64,000 nt of DNA from Vibrio sonorensis (GCF_001854765.1 NZ_LJJE01000013.1:1-64000), one strand, 5' to 3'. Counted from the first letter of the stretch, positions 9,147 to 20,035 are shown. Numbers and translations: made by a program. Notes: generated by a model from the sequence alone, not told the origin.

Positions 9147-9484
9147 AGCATATTTCTTCATTCGGCCGTAATGGGGTGCATGATTTCTTGTTGATTCGTG
9201 CCACGGCCATCATCATGACCCTATACACTGTTTATTTGGTGAGCTTTTGTGCGTTCACTGACATCTCTTACGTATCTTGGACCCAGTTCTTCGGTGGCAA
9301 CTTTACCAAAGTCTTTACTATGCTTGCCTTAGCATCTGTGCTTATCCATGCATGGATCGGTATGTGGCAGGTATTTACTGACTACATTAAGCCCACCTTG
9401 TTGCGCGGAACTCTTCAGTTAGCTGCTATTGCACTTCTGTTGGGTTACTTCTTCTCTGGTCTGTTTATTTTGTGGGGTGCGTAA
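9140..9484 (+). CDS. sdhD: Succinate dehydrogenase hydrophobic anchor SdhD
   Basis: Second membrane anchor of complex II, 114 residues with three transmembrane helices. The segment IHAWIGMWQVFTDY near 70-83 holds the conserved His that accompanies haem b and the DY pair that contributes to the quinone pocket. It overlaps sdhC upstream and is followed directly, without a gap, by the GTG start of sdhA, so the three are translationally coupled. Confidence 0.95.
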   Translation: MVKHISSFGRNGVHDFLLIRATAIIMTLYTVYLVSFCAFTDISYVSWTQFFGGNFTKVFTMLALASVLIHAWIGMWQVFTDYIKPTLLRGTLQLAAIALLLGYFFSGLFILWGA

Positions 9485-11251
9485 GTGTCTATTCCAGTTC
9501 GCGAATTTGATGCCGTAGTAATCGGCGCAGGTGGTGCAGGCATGCGTGCCGCACTGCAAATTTCTGAGCAAGGCTTATCTTGTGCTTTGCTTTCAAAAGT
9601 TTTTCCTACCCGTTCTCATACGGTTTCTGCTCAAGGGGGTATTACCGTAGCCTTGGGCAATTCTCATAAAGATAATTGGCAATGGCACATGTACGATACG
9701 GTCAAAGGTTCTGATTATATCGGTGACCAAAACGCGATCGAATACATGTGTAAAAATGGTCCTGAGTCAGTGATTGAACTTGAAAAAATGGGTCTGCCAT
9801 TTTCTCGTTTCGACAATGGCACCATTTACCAGCGTCCATTTGGCGGTCAGTCTAAAGAGTTTGGTGGCGAGCAAGCGGCGCGTACCGCAGCTGCGGCTGA
9901 CCGTACAGGGCACGCTCTGCTTCACACCCTTTATCAGCAAAACGTAAAGTACAAAACCACAATTTTCTCAGAGTGGTATGCCCTCGATATGGTGAAAAAC
10001 CAAGATGGTGCCATCATGGGTTGTACTGCAATTTGCATGGAAACGGGTGAAATCTGTTACTTCAAGTCTAAAGCAACCATTCTGGCAACTGGCGGTGCTG
10101 GTCGTATTTACGCTTCGACGACTAACGCACACATCAACACTGGTGATGGTGTTGGTATGGCACTGCGCGCTGGAGTACCAATGCAAGATATGGAGATGTG
10201 GCAGTTCCACCCAACGGGTATTGCTGGCGCGGGTGTTCTGGTAACAGAGGGCTGTCGTGGTGAAGGTGGTTACCTTCTAAACAAAGACGGCGAGCGCTTT
10301 ATGGAGCGTTATGCACCAAATGCTAAAGACCTTGCGGGTCGCGATGTTGTTGCGCGTTCAATGATGATTGAAATTCGCGAAGGTCGCGGTTGTGACGGTC
10401 CGTGGGGCCCACATATCAAGCTGAAAATGGATCATCTTGGCAAAGAAGTATTGGAATCTCGACTACCGGGCATTTGTGAACTGTCACGAACGTTTGCGCA
10501 CGTCGATCCAGTGAAAGAGCCGATCCCAGTGATTCCAACTTGTCACTATATGATGGGTGGGGTTCCAACTCAGGTTTCAGGTCAGGCTATCAAACAGCTT
10601 GCCGACGGCACGGATCAAGAAGTACAAGGCCTATACGCATGTGGTGAAATTGCCTCTGTATCGGTACACGGCGCAAACCGTTTAGGTGGCAACTCCCTTC
10701 TTGACCTTGTTGTGTTTGGCCGTGCAACAGGCTTGCACCTTGGCGAAACGCTAGCGGCTCAAGCTGAAGCACGCCCTGCGACAGAATCGGATATCGAAGC
10801 TTCTCTAGCTCGAACCATGCGCTGGGAAAACAGCACGGGTGGTGAAGACCCTGTCCAAATCCGTAAAGATCTTCAAAGCTGTATGCAAAACAGCTTCTCG
10901 GTGTTCCGTGAAGGTGATGCAATGGCCACTGGTCTAGAGGAACTCAAGGTTATCCGTGAACGTCTGAAAGATGCACACCTTGCAGATAAGTCTACAGAGT
11001 TCAACACTCAACGCATTGAGTGTTTGGAGCTTGATAACCTAATGGAAACCGCATTCTCGACAGCAGTAGCGGCAAATTACCGCACTGAAAGCCGTGGTGC
11101 TCACGCGCGATTCGACTTCCCAGATCGCGATGATGAGAACTGGCTATGTCACTCTATCTACAATCCGGAAACTGAACAGATGACCAAGCGCGATGTAAAC
11201 ATGACGCCTGTTCATCGTGAAGCTTTCCCACCGAAAGTACGTACATACTAA
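9485..11251 (+). CDS. sdhA: Succinate dehydrogenase flavoprotein subunit SdhA
   Basis: Catalytic subunit that oxidises succinate to fumarate and passes electrons to SdhB. The 588-residue length is normal. The dinucleotide-binding GAGGAGM is at 14-20, and the histidine that carries covalent FAD is His45 in SHTVSAQGG. The substrate-site segments HPTGIAGAG near 242 and GRDVVARSM near 285 are intact, as is RLGGNSL near 398. It starts with GTG immediately after the sdhD stop and precedes sdhB by 14 bp. Confidence 0.97.
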   Translation: MSIPVREFDAVVIGAGGAGMRAALQISEQGLSCALLSKVFPTRSHTVSAQGGITVALGNSHKDNWQWHMYDTVKGSDYIGDQNAIEYMCKNGPESVIELEKMGLPFSRFDNGTIYQRPFGGQSKEFGGEQAARTAAAADRTGHALLHTLYQQNVKYKTTIFSEWYALDMVKNQDGAIMGCTAICMETGEICYFKSKATILATGGAGRIYASTTNAHINTGDGVGMALRAGVPMQDMEMWQFHPTGIAGAGVLVTEGCRGEGGYLLNKDGERFMERYAPNAKDLAGRDVVARSMMIEIREGRGCDGPWGPHIKLKMDHLGKEVLESRLPGICELSRTFAHVDPVKEPIPVIPTCHYMMGGVPTQVSGQAIKQLADGTDQEVQGLYACGEIASVSVHGANRLGGNSLLDLVVFGRATGLHLGETLAAQAEARPATESDIEASLARTMRWENSTGGEDPVQIRKDLQSCMQNSFSVFREGDAMATGLEELKVIRERLKDAHLADKSTEFNTQRIECLELDNLMETAFSTAVAANYRTESRGAHARFDFPDRDDENWLCHSIYNPETEQMTKRDVNMTPVHREAFPPKVRTY

Positions 11252-11265
11252 GGGAGGATAGAAAA

Positions 11266-11975
11266 ATGAAACTTAACTTCTCTTTGTACCGCTACAATCC
11301 AGATGTAGATAAAAAGCCTTACATGAAAGACTACATCCTTGAGGTGGACGAAGGTTCAGATATGATGGTGCTCGATGCTCTTATTCTTTTGAAAGAGCAA
11401 GACCCTTCTATCGCGTTCCGTCGTTCTTGCCGCGAAGGTGTATGTGGTTCTGACGGTCTAAATATGAACGGCAAAAACGGTTTGGCGTGTATCACTCCTT
11501 TGTCTGCGCTGAAAGGCGACCAAATTGTGATACGTCCTCTTCCGGCTTGCCAGTTGTTCGTGACCTGATTGTTGACATGACTCAGTTCTACGACAACTAC
11601 GCCAAGGTGAAACCGTTCTTAATCGACGATGATGCCCTACCTCCATCGCGTGAGAACCTGCAATCACCAGACGAGCGTGCTCATCTGGACGGTTTGTACG
11701 AATGTATCATGTGTGCATGTTGTACAACGTCTTGTCCTTCATTCTGGTGGAATCCAGATAAATTCATTGGTCCTGCAGGCCTTCTTGCTGCTTATCGCTG
11801 GCTGATTGACAGCCGAGATACGGCAACAGATGAACGTTTATCAGATTTAGACGATGCATTTAGCGTTTTTCGTTGCCATGGCATCATGAATTGTGTAAGT
11901 GTTTGTCCTAAGGGATTAAACCCGACGAAAGCCATTGGTCATATCAAGACTATGTTGGTAAATCGCTCGGTTTAA
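11266..11975 (+). CDS. sdhB: Succinate dehydrogenase iron-sulfur subunit SdhB (frame broken by one base)
   Basis: Carries electrons from SdhA to the membrane quinone through three Fe-S clusters. The [2Fe-2S] ligands are in SCREGVCGSDG and the following LAC. The [4Fe-4S] and [3Fe-4S] ligands are in CIMCACCTTSCP and CHGIMNCVSVCPKG. The first frame ends wrongly after IRPLPACQLFVT. The true continuation (GLPVVRDLIVDMTQFYDNY) is one frame over. Restoring one G at 11544-11545 (CCGGGC) gives a 236-residue protein of normal length. All cluster ligands survive, so a deletion error in the sequence is the simplest reading. Confidence 0.93.
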
Positions 11976-12080
11976 CATTGAATAAAAATTGCCGGCGAAT
12001 CCAATATGGGGGAGCCGGTTTCAAGCAAGAGCTCGGCATAAGACCGAAGCAAACGTGAAAACTACTGGTTAAGGGAAAAT

Positions 12081-14890
12081 ATGCACAACGGCGTGATGAA
12101 GGCATGGCTCGAGTCTTCACACTTGCTGGCGCCAATGCAACTTACGTAGAAGAACTCTACGAACTGTATCTAAGTGATCCCGATCTGGTAAGTGAGGAGT
12201 GGAAACGTGTATTTGATGAGTTGCCTAGGCACTCTGATACTGCGGCTGAACAACCGCATTCGCGCGTCCGCGACTACTTCCGACGACTCGCTCAAGAAAC
12301 TAAGCATTACAATGTCCAAGTTAGTGATCCAGATGTCGATGCTAAGCAAGTAAAAGTTCTACAGCTAATCAACGCGTACCGCTTCCGCGGTCACGAAGCT
12401 GCCGAACTTGATCCTTTAGGATTATGGGTTCGTCCACCTGTGGCAGAACTCGACCCCGCATTCCACAATCTTACCGAAGATGATTTCGAAGAAACCTTCA
12501 ACGTAGGTTCTCTGGCGGTTGGCCAAGAGACCATGCAACTGAAAGATATCTACACTGCTCTGAAGAAAACGTACTGTGGTTCAATCGGTGCTGAATACAT
12601 GCACATGACGGACACAGAACAAAAACGTTGGATCCAGCAGCGCCTTGAATCTGTTAGCGGTACTCCATCATTCAACAAAGAAGAGAAGCGTGCTTTTCTA
12701 GAGGAGCTAACGGCTGCCGAAGGCCTTGAGCGTTACTTAGGGGCTAAATTCCCGGGCGCTAAGCGTTTCTCCCTAGAAGGTGGTGATGCACTAATCCCAA
12801 TGACCAAAGAGCTTATTCGCCACGCGGGTGCGAGCGGTATGCGTGAAGTGGTGGTTGGAATGGCTCACCGTGGCCGACTGAACATGTTGGTTAACGTTCT
12901 GGGTAAAAAACCTCAAGATCTGTTTGACGAGTTTGCCGGAAAACACGATGAAACTTGGGGTACAGGCGATGTTAAGTATCACCAAGGTTTTTCTGCTGAC
13001 TTCGCCACACCAGGTGGTGATGTTCACTTGGCATTGGCATTTAACCCGTCTCACCTAGAAATCGTTAATCCAGTGGTTATCGGTTCTGTACGTGCTCGCC
13101 AAGACCGACTTGGCGATGAAAATGGAGACAAGGTTCTACCAATTACCATTCACGGGGACTCTGCGATTGCAGGTCAAGGTGTGGTAGCAGAAACCTTTAA
13201 CATGTCTCTTGCGCGTGGATTCTGTGTCGGTGGTACAGTTCGAATTGTTGTTAACAACCAAGTCGGATTTACTACCTCTAACCCGACCGATACCCGCTCT
13301 ACAATGTACTGTACCGATATTGCTAAGATGGTACAGGCACCAATTTTCCACGTGAATGCTGACGATCCAGAAGCCGTGGCTTTTGTTACTCGTATTGCTT
13401 TGGATTATCGCAACGAGTTTAAACGCGATGTTGTTATTGATTTGGTGTGCTACCGCCGCCACGGTCACAACGAAGCTGATGAGCCAAATGCAACTCAGCC
13501 GTTGATGTATCAAAAGATCAAGAAACACCCAACACCGCGTAAGCTATACGCTGATGTACTAATTGACCGCAACGAGTGCGATATTGAACTGGCCACACAA
13601 CTAGTCAATGAATATCGCGATGCGCTCGATCACGGTGAAGTGGTAGTTAAAGAGTGGCGTCCAATGGCTCTACATTCGGTCGATTGGTCCCCATACTTGG
13701 GCCATGATTGGGATACTGAATGGGATTCGACCTTTGATACCAAACGCTTGGTTGAATTGGGTCAGCGTCTCGGGCAATACCCAGATAGCCACAAGTTGCA
13801 AAGTCGAGTAAACAAACTCTATAACGACCGTGCCGCTATGATGACTGGCGAAAAAGCGGTTGATTGGGGTATGGCTGAAACCTTGGCATATGCGACTTTG
13901 CTAGATGACGGTAAACGCATTCGTATTTCTGGTCAGGATTCTGGACGTGGTACCTTCTTTCACCGTCACTCAGTACTGCACAATCAGACCGATGCGAGTA
14001 CGTATATTCCATTGGCAAATATTCACGATAAGCAAGGTCCTTTTGAAGTCTTTGATTCAGTGTTGTCTGAAGAGGCGGTACTGGCGTTCGAATACGGTTA
14101 CGCGACAGCTGAACCAAGTGGCTTAACGATCTGGGAAGCCCAGTTTGGTGATTTTGCCAACGGAGCACAGGTGGTTATTGACCAATTTATCTCGTCTGGT
14201 GAGCAAAAATGGGCGCGTTTATGTGGTCTGACTATGCTTTTACCACACGGTTATGAAGGTCAGGGGCCAGAGCACTCATCGGCTCGTTTAGAACGTTATC
14301 TACAGTTGTGTGCTGAGCAAAATATGCAGGTAGTCGTCCCGTCTACTCCAGCGCAGGTTTATCACATGATTCGCCGTCAGGTTGTGCGTCCGATGCGTCG
14401 CCCACTGATTGTGATGTCTCCTAAGTCATTGTTACGTCACCCGTTGTGTACGTCTACTTTAGAAGAGTTGTCGGAAGGTACGTTCCAGCCAGCGATTCCG
14501 GAAGTCGACAGCCTAGACCCAGCGAAAGTGAAACGCGTTGTGTTCTGTTCAGGTAAGGTTTACTTCGATCTGCTAGAGCAACGCCGCAACAATGAGCAAG
14601 AAGATGTGGCAATAGTGCGTATAGAGCAGTTGTACCCATTCCCGCTGGAAGAAGTCAAAGCCGCTATTGCGCAATACACTAATGTGGTTGATTTTGCTTG
14701 GTGTCAGGAAGAGCCCCAGAATCAGGGTGCTTGGTACAGCAGTCAACACAATTTCCGCGCAGCTATCCCTGCCGGTGCTGATCTTAAATATACAGGCCGC
14801 CCGGCCTCTGCTTCACCGGCAGTAGGTTACATGTCTGTACACTTGAAACAACAGAAAGCGTTAATTGAAGACGCTCTGACCCTAGATTAA
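12081..14890 (+). CDS. sucA: 2-oxoglutarate dehydrogenase E1 component SucA (frame broken near its start)
   Basis: Thiamine-diphosphate-dependent decarboxylase of the 2-oxoglutarate dehydrogenase complex. The ThDP and Mg site is visible as HGDSAIAGQG and NNQVGFTTSNP (about residues 345-395), with GHNEADEP further on. The native start is MHNGVMKAWLESSH at 12081, matching the family N terminus. One base is missing near 12118-12121, after which the frame continues as LAGANATYVEELY. With the base restored the protein has 936 residues. The uninterrupted frame alone begins at an artefactual ATG at 12104 and gives 928 residues. It is followed by sucB in the operon. Confidence 0.95.
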
Positions 14891-14918
14891 GAACTAGAAG
14901 TAAAAGGAAGAAACAGAT

Positions 14919-16130
14919 ATGACAATTGAAATTCTGGTTCCAGATTTACCTGAATCCGTTGCGGACGCTACTGTCGCGACATGGCACAAGCAACCGGGCG
15001 ACGCTGTAGAGCGCGACGAAGTTCTGGTTGATATTGAAACTGACAAAGTTGTATTGGAAGTCCCAGCGCCAGAAGCAGGTGTTTTGGAAGCAATCGTAGA
15101 GGAAGAAGGGGCGACCGTTCTTTCTAAGCAGCTTATTGCACGTCTAAAGCCTGGTGCTGTTGCTGGTGAGCCAACCAAAGATGCGCCTGCGGAAAGCGAA
15201 GCATCGCCAGATAAGCGCCACAAAGCGGCGCTTACTGAAGAAACGAATGATGCGTTAAGTCCAGCGGTTCGTCGCCTTCTAGGTGAACACGGCCTTGAAG
15301 CTTCACAAGTGAAAGGCACTGGTGTTGGTGGCCGTATCACGCGTGAAGATATTGAAGCTCACATCGCTAATGCGAAAGCTGAACCTAAAGCAGAAGCTCC
15401 GGCACCTGTTGCAGAAGCACCAGCGGCTGCGCGCAGCCAAAAACGCGTACCTATGACACGTCTGCGTAAAACCGTTGCTAATCGCCTGCTTGAAGCGAAG
15501 AACAACACGGCTATGTTGACGACCTTCAACGAAGTTAACATGAAGCCAATTATGGATCTTCGCAAGCAGTACAAAGACCAGTTCGAAGAGCGTCACGGTA
15601 TTCGTCTAGGCTTTATGTCTTTCTACGTAAAAGCAGTGACAGAAGCACTAAAACGTTACCCTGAAGTCAACGCTTCTATTGATGGTGATGATATTGTTTA
15701 CCACAACTACTTTGATATCAGCATGGCGGTATCTACGCCACGCGGTTTGGTGACTCCAGTACTTAAGGACTGCGATACACTAGGAATGGCTGATATCGAA
15801 AAAGGTATTAAAGAATTGGCCATTAAAGGTCGTGACGGCAAACTGACTGTTGACGAACTGATGGGCGGTAACTTCACTATCACTAACGGTGGTGTATTTG
15901 GTTCTTTGATGTCTACTCCAATCATCAACCCACCACAATCGGCCATTCTTGGAATGCACAAAATTCAAGAACGTCCAATGGCTGTGGATGGTAAGGTAGA
16001 AATTCTACCTATGATGTATCTTGCTCTTTCTTATGACCACCGTTTGATCGATGGTCGCGAGTCGGTAGGTTTCCTAGTGACAATTAAAGAGCTATTGGAA
16101 GATCCTGCTCGTCTATTGTTGGACGTTTAA
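14919..16130 (+). CDS. sucB: Dihydrolipoyllysine succinyltransferase (E2) SucB
   Basis: Core enzyme of the 2-oxoglutarate dehydrogenase complex that transfers the succinyl group to CoA. A single lipoyl domain (1-78) has the lipoylated lysine in ETDKVVLEV (Lys43). The peripheral subunit-binding domain follows ([26 protein letters not shown], about 110-145), then an Ala/Pro/Glu-rich linker, then the catalytic domain with the active-site [11 protein letters not shown] near 372-382. It has 403 residues, normal length, and lies 28 bp after sucA. The spacer to sucC is unusually long and structured. Confidence 0.97.
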   Translation: MTIEILVPDLPESVADATVATWHKQPGDAVERDEVLVDIETDKVVLEVPAPEAGVLEAIVEEEGATVLSKQLIARLKPGAVAGEPTKDAPAESEASPDKRHKAALTEETNDALSPAVRRLLGEHGLEASQVKGTGVGGRITREDIEAHIANAKAEPKAEAPAPVAEAPAAARSQKRVPMTRLRKTVANRLLEAKNNTAMLTTFNEVNMKPIMDLRKQYKDQFEERHGIRLGFMSFYVKAVTEALKRYPEVNASIDGDDIVYHNYFDISMAVSTPRGLVTPVLKDCDTLGMADIEKGIKELAIKGRDGKLTVDELMGGNFTITNGGVFGSLMSTPIINPPQSAILGMHKIQERPMAVDGKVEILPMMYLALSYDHRLIDGRESVGFLVTIKELLEDPARLLLDV

Positions 16131-16134
16131 TAAG

Positions 16135-16316
16135 CACTTCCGAAGACGTCTGCACGGAAGTGTAGACGTCTATAAATTCAGAGGCTAGACTGGCTCAGCG
16201 TCTGGCCTTCATTTAGACTACTATTTTGCTAGTTTAATTTGAGAAGCACCCTACAGACGTATCGCTCGACACCTAGTGTCGTCGCTTTATGGAAATAATA
16301 AATCCCCAAAGGGATA
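16135..16316 (+). promoter_or_regulatory. Hairpin-rich sucB-sucC spacer / sucC leader
   Basis: Four inverted repeats occur in 180 bases: CACTTCCG/CGGAAGTG (16135-16162) enclosing AGACGTCT, which recurs just downstream; AGGCTAGAC/GTCTGGCCT (about 16182-16210, one G-U); CGACAC-CTA-GTGTCG (16267-16281); and ATCCC-CAAA-GGGAT (16302-16315), ending about 20 nt before the sucC ATG. None has a T run, so they are not simple terminators. mRNA processing, stabilisation or translational control are possible roles. Confidence 0.5.
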
Positions 16317-16334
16317 AACATACGGAATAAAACA

Positions 16335-17500
16335 ATGAATTTGCATGAATACCAAGCCAAACAGCTGTTTGCCGAATTCGGTTTGCCGGTGCCGGAAGGC
16401 TACGCATGTGATACACCTCAAGAGGCTTTCGAAGCCGCCGGTCGTATCAGCACTGAAAAGAAAGTTGTAAAATGTCAGGTTCACGCAGGTGGACGTGGTA
16501 AAGCGGGCGGTGTAGAACTACACGACACTAAAGACGGTGTTAAAGAGTTCGCTCAGAAGTGGTTAGGTAAGAATCTGGTAACTTACCAGACTGACGCAAA
16601 TGGTCAGCCAGTTACTAAAATTCTCGTTGAAGAAGCTTCAAACATTGCTAACGAATTGTACCTAGGTGCGGTGGTAGATCGCGCAACGCGCAAAATCGTA
16701 TTTATGGCTTCAACGGAAGGTGGTGTTGAAATCGAAAAGGTGGCAGAAGAGACACCTGAGCTTATCCATAAAGCAGCGATTGATCCACTCGTTGGTCCTC
16801 AGTCATACCAAGGCCGCGAGCTCGCGTTTAAGCTTGGTCTTGAAGGTGACCAAATCAAACAATTTGTTAAGATCTTTATGGGTCTTGGCAACATGTTCTC
16901 TCAGTATGACCTTGCTCTACTAGAAATTAACCCACTAGTCATTACTGGTGAAGGTAACCTTCTATGTCTTGATGGCAAGATCAACATCGATTCCAATGCT
17001 CTATACCGCCAGCCTAAGCTGCGCGAAATGCACGATCCATCTCAAGAAGATGAGCGTGAAGCACACGCTGCTCAGTGGGAGCTAAACTACGTTGCACTTG
17101 ATGGAAACGTAGGCTGTATGGTTAACGGTGCGGGTCTAGCAATGGGTACGATGGACATTGTTAACTTGCACGGCGGCAAGCAGCTAACTTCCTCGATGTA
17201 GGTGGCGGCGCTACGAAAGAGCGCGTTGCTGAAGCATTTAAGATCATCCTATCGGACGACAATGTGAAAGCAGTACTGGTTAACATCTTTGGTGGTATCG
17301 TGCGTTGTGACATGATCGCTGAAGGTATCATCGGTGCGGTTAAAGAAGTTGGTGTAAACGTACCAGTGGTTGTACGTCTTGAAGGTACCAATGCTGACGT
17401 AGGTCGTGAAGTACTTGCTAATTCTGATGTTGATATCATTGCAGCTGAGTCATTAACTGACGCAGCTCAGAAAGTCGTTGCTGCTGCGGAGGGCAAATAA
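16335..17500 (+). CDS. sucC: Succinyl-CoA synthetase beta subunit SucC (frame broken by one base)
   Basis: ADP-forming subunit of succinyl-CoA synthetase, which makes ATP or GTP from succinyl-CoA. The ATP-grasp N terminus starts with [12 protein letters not shown], and the glycine-rich [11 protein letters not shown] near 54-64 is intact. The first frame ends falsely after [12 protein letters not shown]. The continuation, [18 protein letters not shown], lies one frame over. Restoring a C near 17181 (AAGCCAGCT) gives [16 protein letters not shown] and a 388-residue protein of normal length. Its stop codon overlaps the sucD start by one base. Confidence 0.94.
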
Positions 17501-18372
17501 TGTCTGTACTAATTAATAAAGACACCAAAGTAATTTGTCAGGGCTTCACTGGTGGACAGGGTACTTTCCACTCAGAGCAGGCGATTGCATACGGAACGCA
17601 AATGGTTGGTGGCGTATCACCGGGTAAAGGTGGTCAAACCCACCTTGGTCTTCCTGTATTTAACACGGTACGCGAAGCTGTTGAAGCAACTGGCGCAACG
17701 GCGACGGTTATCTACGTTCCAGCACCTTTCTGTAAAGATGCTATCCTGGAAGCCATTGACGCGGGTATCGAACTTATCGTAACCATCACTGAAGGTATCC
17801 CAACAACGGATATGATCGATGTAAAAGTCAAACTGGAAGAAACGGGCGCTCGTATGATCGGTCCAAACTGTCCAGGTCTAATCACTCCAGACGAGTGTAA
17901 GATCGGTATCATGCCGGGTCATATCCACAAGAAAGGTAAAGTAGGTATTGTATCTCGTTCTGGTACACTAACTTACGAAGCGGTTAAGCAAACCACTGAC
18001 GAAGGGTTTGGACAATCAACGTGTGTTGGTATCGGTGGTGACCCAATTCCAGGTTCAAACTTTATCGATATCCTAAAACTGTTCCAAGATGATCCAGAGA
18101 CAGAAGCCATTGTCATGATTGGTGAAATTGGTGGTACAGCGGAAGAAGAAGCAGCGGCGTTTATCAAAGAGAACGTGACTAAGCCTGTTGTCTCTTACAT
18201 TGCTGGTGTTACTGCTCCTCCAGGCAAGCGTATGGGTCATGCTGGCGCGATTATCTCTGGTGGTAAAGGTACAGCAGAAGACAAGTTCGCAGCTCTAGAA
18301 GCGGCAGGTGTTAAAACAGTGAAAAGCCTAGCAGATATCGGTAAAGGTCTGCGCGAAGTAACGGGTTGGTAA
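17500..18372 (+). CDS. sucD: Succinyl-CoA synthetase alpha subunit SucD
   Basis: CoA-binding and phosphohistidine-bearing subunit. It has 290 residues, full length. The CoA-binding N-terminal domain has [10 protein letters not shown] near 16-25, and the phosphate-binding SRSGTLTYE lies near 153-161. The phosphorylated histidine is in [12 protein letters not shown] near 245-250. The start ATG overlaps the sucC stop, giving translational coupling. A strong terminator follows. Confidence 0.97.
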   Translation: MSVLINKDTKVICQGFTGGQGTFHSEQAIAYGTQMVGGVSPGKGGQTHLGLPVFNTVREAVEATGATATVIYVPAPFCKDAILEAIDAGIELIVTITEGIPTTDMIDVKVKLEETGARMIGPNCPGLITPDECKIGIMPGHIHKKGKVGIVSRSGTLTYEAVKQTTDEGFGQSTCVGIGGDPIPGSNFIDILKLFQDDPETEAIVMIGEIGGTAEEEAAAFIKENVTKPVVSYIAGVTAPPGKRMGHAGAIISGGKGTAEDKFAALEAAGVKTVKSLADIGKGLREVTGW

Positions 18373-18392
18373 TAACACCATTTAAGTCAGCG

Positions 18393-18421
18393 AAAGGATG
18401 GCCATTGGCCATCCTTTTTTT
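18393..18421 (+). terminator. sdh-suc operon terminator
   Basis: AAAGGATGGCC pairs with GGCCATCCTTT through a 3-nt loop, followed by seven T. It lies 20 bp after sucD and also abuts the 3' end of the leftward small gene. Confidence 0.85.
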
Positions 18422-18424
18422 GTT

Positions 18425-18706
18425 TCAAGACTTATTAAGTTGCCTTTCAAGCTGCTCTACGCGCAAGGTTAGGGCATCTATTTGCTTTTGTAGAGTTTCA
18501 ACGGTTTGCTCCTCACTAGCTTGTGCTATTTCAACCCTCGGTACTTTTTTGGTGCTTTTCCAGCGCTTTAAAGACGCGATGATTGCTGGCATTGGGATAG
18601 GTGAACTCAATCGAGCTCTAACGAGTGCGACTGTTGGCTCTTTTCCTTGGTTTGTCAGCTCTTGGAACACGCGTTCTAGTTCTTGGGTGACATCCTGAGT
18701 AAGCAT
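18425..18706 (-). CDS. Small KfrA_N-like DNA-binding/coiled-coil protein
   Basis: About 93 residues if started at MLTQDVTQELERV (18706). The N-terminal part, with GKEPTVALVRARL and MPAIIASLKRWK, resembles the KfrA_N / plasmid-replication-region DNA-binding fold. The C-terminal third (EQTVETLQKQIDALTLRVEQLERQL) is a predicted coiled coil with heptad leucines. This looks like a small dimeric DNA-binding protein, but I do not know a characterised function. It is convergent with sucD and divergent from the CsrB RNA, whose upstream activating site lies about 70 bp from this start. An in-frame longer start at 18757 is less likely. Confidence 0.6.
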   Translation of the reverse strand: MLTQDVTQELERVFQELTNQGKEPTVALVRARLSSPIPMPAIIASLKRWKSTKKVPRVEIAQASEEQTVETLQKQIDALTLRVEQLERQLNKS

Positions 18707-18772
18707 AATATGACTTCCAATGTTCAAAATTAAATAGAGATAAACTGAAAATAGCAAAAACGGGTGTGTGAC

Positions 18773-18788
18773 GTAAGAGATCTCTCAC
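18773..18788. promoter_or_regulatory. GacA/VarA (UvrY-family) upstream activating site of csrB
   Basis: GTAAGAGA-TCTCTCAC is an 8+8 inverted repeat with one mismatch, closely matching the GacA/UvrY consensus (TGTAAG-N6-CTTACA type). Its centre is about 170 bp upstream of the predicted csrB start, the spacing known for UvrY control of csrB in E. coli. Confidence 0.7.
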
Positions 18789-18915
18789 ATTTGATGTGAG
18801 AAAACGTGTAGCCTATAGGCAAAACCAATTTACTTTGTGGAGTTATCTTTCTGATTTTTAATAAAAAACTATTTTGTGTGTATTGCTTGCCTAAAACTGA
18901 TTTATCGTACGCTGG

Positions 18916-18944
18916 TTGTGACATTAAAAAGATAGGAGTAGATT
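18916..18944 (+). promoter_or_regulatory. csrB promoter
   Basis: TTGTGA and TAGATT are separated by exactly 17 bp and place the start at about G18951, where the sequence GTCGGAAGGA resembles the 5' end of enteric CsrB. Confidence 0.55.
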
Positions 18945-18950
18945 AAATCT

Positions 18951-19340
18951 GTCGGAAGGATACTGACACGGAACAGGAAAGCATCAAGGATGTGAAGTCA
19001 GGAAGACTGAGATAAACGGGATGTTTATCCAAAGGATTACAGGACAAGCTTGGACGGCTTTTTACCAACAGGACGTTTGGTAAACAAGGAGAGTATGGGA
19101 ACCCCTTATGGACAGGCTGGATTTGTACAGGATGTACCAAGGACACCGCTCAGGGAACAAGTGAAGTGTGCTAACTGGGAAGGTTAGCAGTCAGGATGAT
19201 GTGGACACCGCTAGGATAGCGATGGACGGGAAAGGCTGAAGGATTTGGCAACTGTTATGGACGATGCATGGAGCACGAATCTGTAGCTGGATTGCTGCGA
19301 GTAAGACCAGAGCCCCGGTACTAAGTATCGGGGCTTTTCT
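18951..19340 (+). ncRNA. csrB: CsrB-family regulatory RNA (CsrA-sequestering)
   Basis: An intergenic stretch of about 390 nt with no ORF, holding more than 20 GGA triplets, many as AGGA or CAGGA and several in small hairpin loops (for example TACAGGATGTA, ACCGCTCAGGGA, GCTAGGATAGC). This is the hallmark of CsrB/CsrC RNAs, which bind many copies of CsrA. The 3' segment GTAGCTGGATTGCTGCGA just before the terminator is nearly identical to the same region of E. coli CsrB. A promoter, a GacA/VarA site and an intrinsic terminator all fit. Vibrios carry several csrB-type copies, so the exact copy (B, C or D) cannot be decided here. Confidence 0.93.
19311..19337 (+). terminator. csrB terminator
   Basis: AGCCCCGGTAC/GTATCGGGGCT hairpin with a TAA loop and one G-U pair, followed by TTTTCTT. 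Confidence 0.85.
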
Positions 19341-19509
19341 TATCCCGATATGTCTTGTGGTCCAAGTTTGAAGGTAAAGCTGGCGGCGTGTCTTCCTTGG
19401 CTCCGTGTAACAAATCTCATTAATAATTTCCTCTATACCTATAAAAATATACTTGGATCAATAACTCGATTGTTGGCTTAGTTTACTTTCTCGGCTTGTT
19501 TTATCTGCG

Positions 19510-20013
19510 ATGGATTTATCGCAAGGACGTGATGTGACCATTGTTACTCAAAGAACCATATTGGTTCCTTACCATGACTCTTTACAGTCAGATTTTCTAA
19601 TGCTCAACTGCTGCGTAAAAAACCGCGCAGAAATGAACGGGCCTCATACGGTGGCGTCTGCAAAACAGCTTTTTCAAAGAGTGTTGCACGACGTTGATCT
19701 TCATTGCATGGCGGTTCTCGATGGCCGAACGAGGGATTACATGGGGCATGTGTTTATTTGTAATCTCTCTACCGAGCCGGAGTTGGGCTATATCTTTGAT
19801 AAAGCGTATTGGGGACAGGGATTTGCCAAAGAAGCTCTAAAGGCCTATTTCCCCAAAGCCGTGAAAGACCTAAAGTTGAATAAGGTCGTTGCTACGTCCA
19901 ATACGCATCACCAAGCTTCTATACGCCTGTTGAAGGCCTTAGCGTTTGAGCAAGTAGGAGAAAGCTCTGACAGCTTTGGACCATTTTATAAGTTTCAATT
20001 CGATGTCGTTTAA
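19510..20013 (+). CDS. GNAT family N-acetyltransferase (RimJ/RimL-like)
   Basis: A 160- to 167-residue acetyltransferase. The pattern ELGYIFDKAYWGQGFAKEA is the acetyl-CoA-binding region of the RimJ/RimL-like GNAT subgroup, and NKVVATSNTHHQASIRLL followed by GFEQVG-like AFEQVGES is the typical C-terminal motif B. The substrate is unknown. The start is uncertain: ATG at 19510 has no obvious ribosome site, whereas a GTG at 19534 (VTIVTQRTI) has AAGGA upstream and fits the family N terminus better. It is a single gene after the csrB terminator. Confidence 0.8.
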   Translation: MDLSQGRDVTIVTQRTILVPYHDSLQSDFLMLNCCVKNRAEMNGPHTVASAKQLFQRVLHDVDLHCMAVLDGRTRDYMGHVFICNLSTEPELGYIFDKAYWGQGFAKEALKAYFPKAVKDLKLNKVVATSNTHHQASIRLLKALAFEQVGESSDSFGPFYKFQFDVV

Positions 20014-20035
20014 AGGGTAGGCGACTTGTCTACCA

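Noticed and set aside
11458..11667. Programmed frameshifting in sdhB and the other broken genes
   Set aside because: No slippery heptamer with downstream stimulatory structure is seen, and these families are not known to use frameshifting; eleven such cases in 64 kb would be extraordinary.
12104..12135. sucA starting at the ATG at 12104 (MARVFTLAGA)
   Set aside because: The family N terminus MHNGVMKAWLESSH is encoded at 12081 in the neighbouring frame, and one missing base explains the shift.
18943..19146. Open frame on the minus strand inside the CsrB region
   Set aside because: The protein has no recognisable pattern, and the sequence is explained by the GGA-rich RNA on the plus strand.
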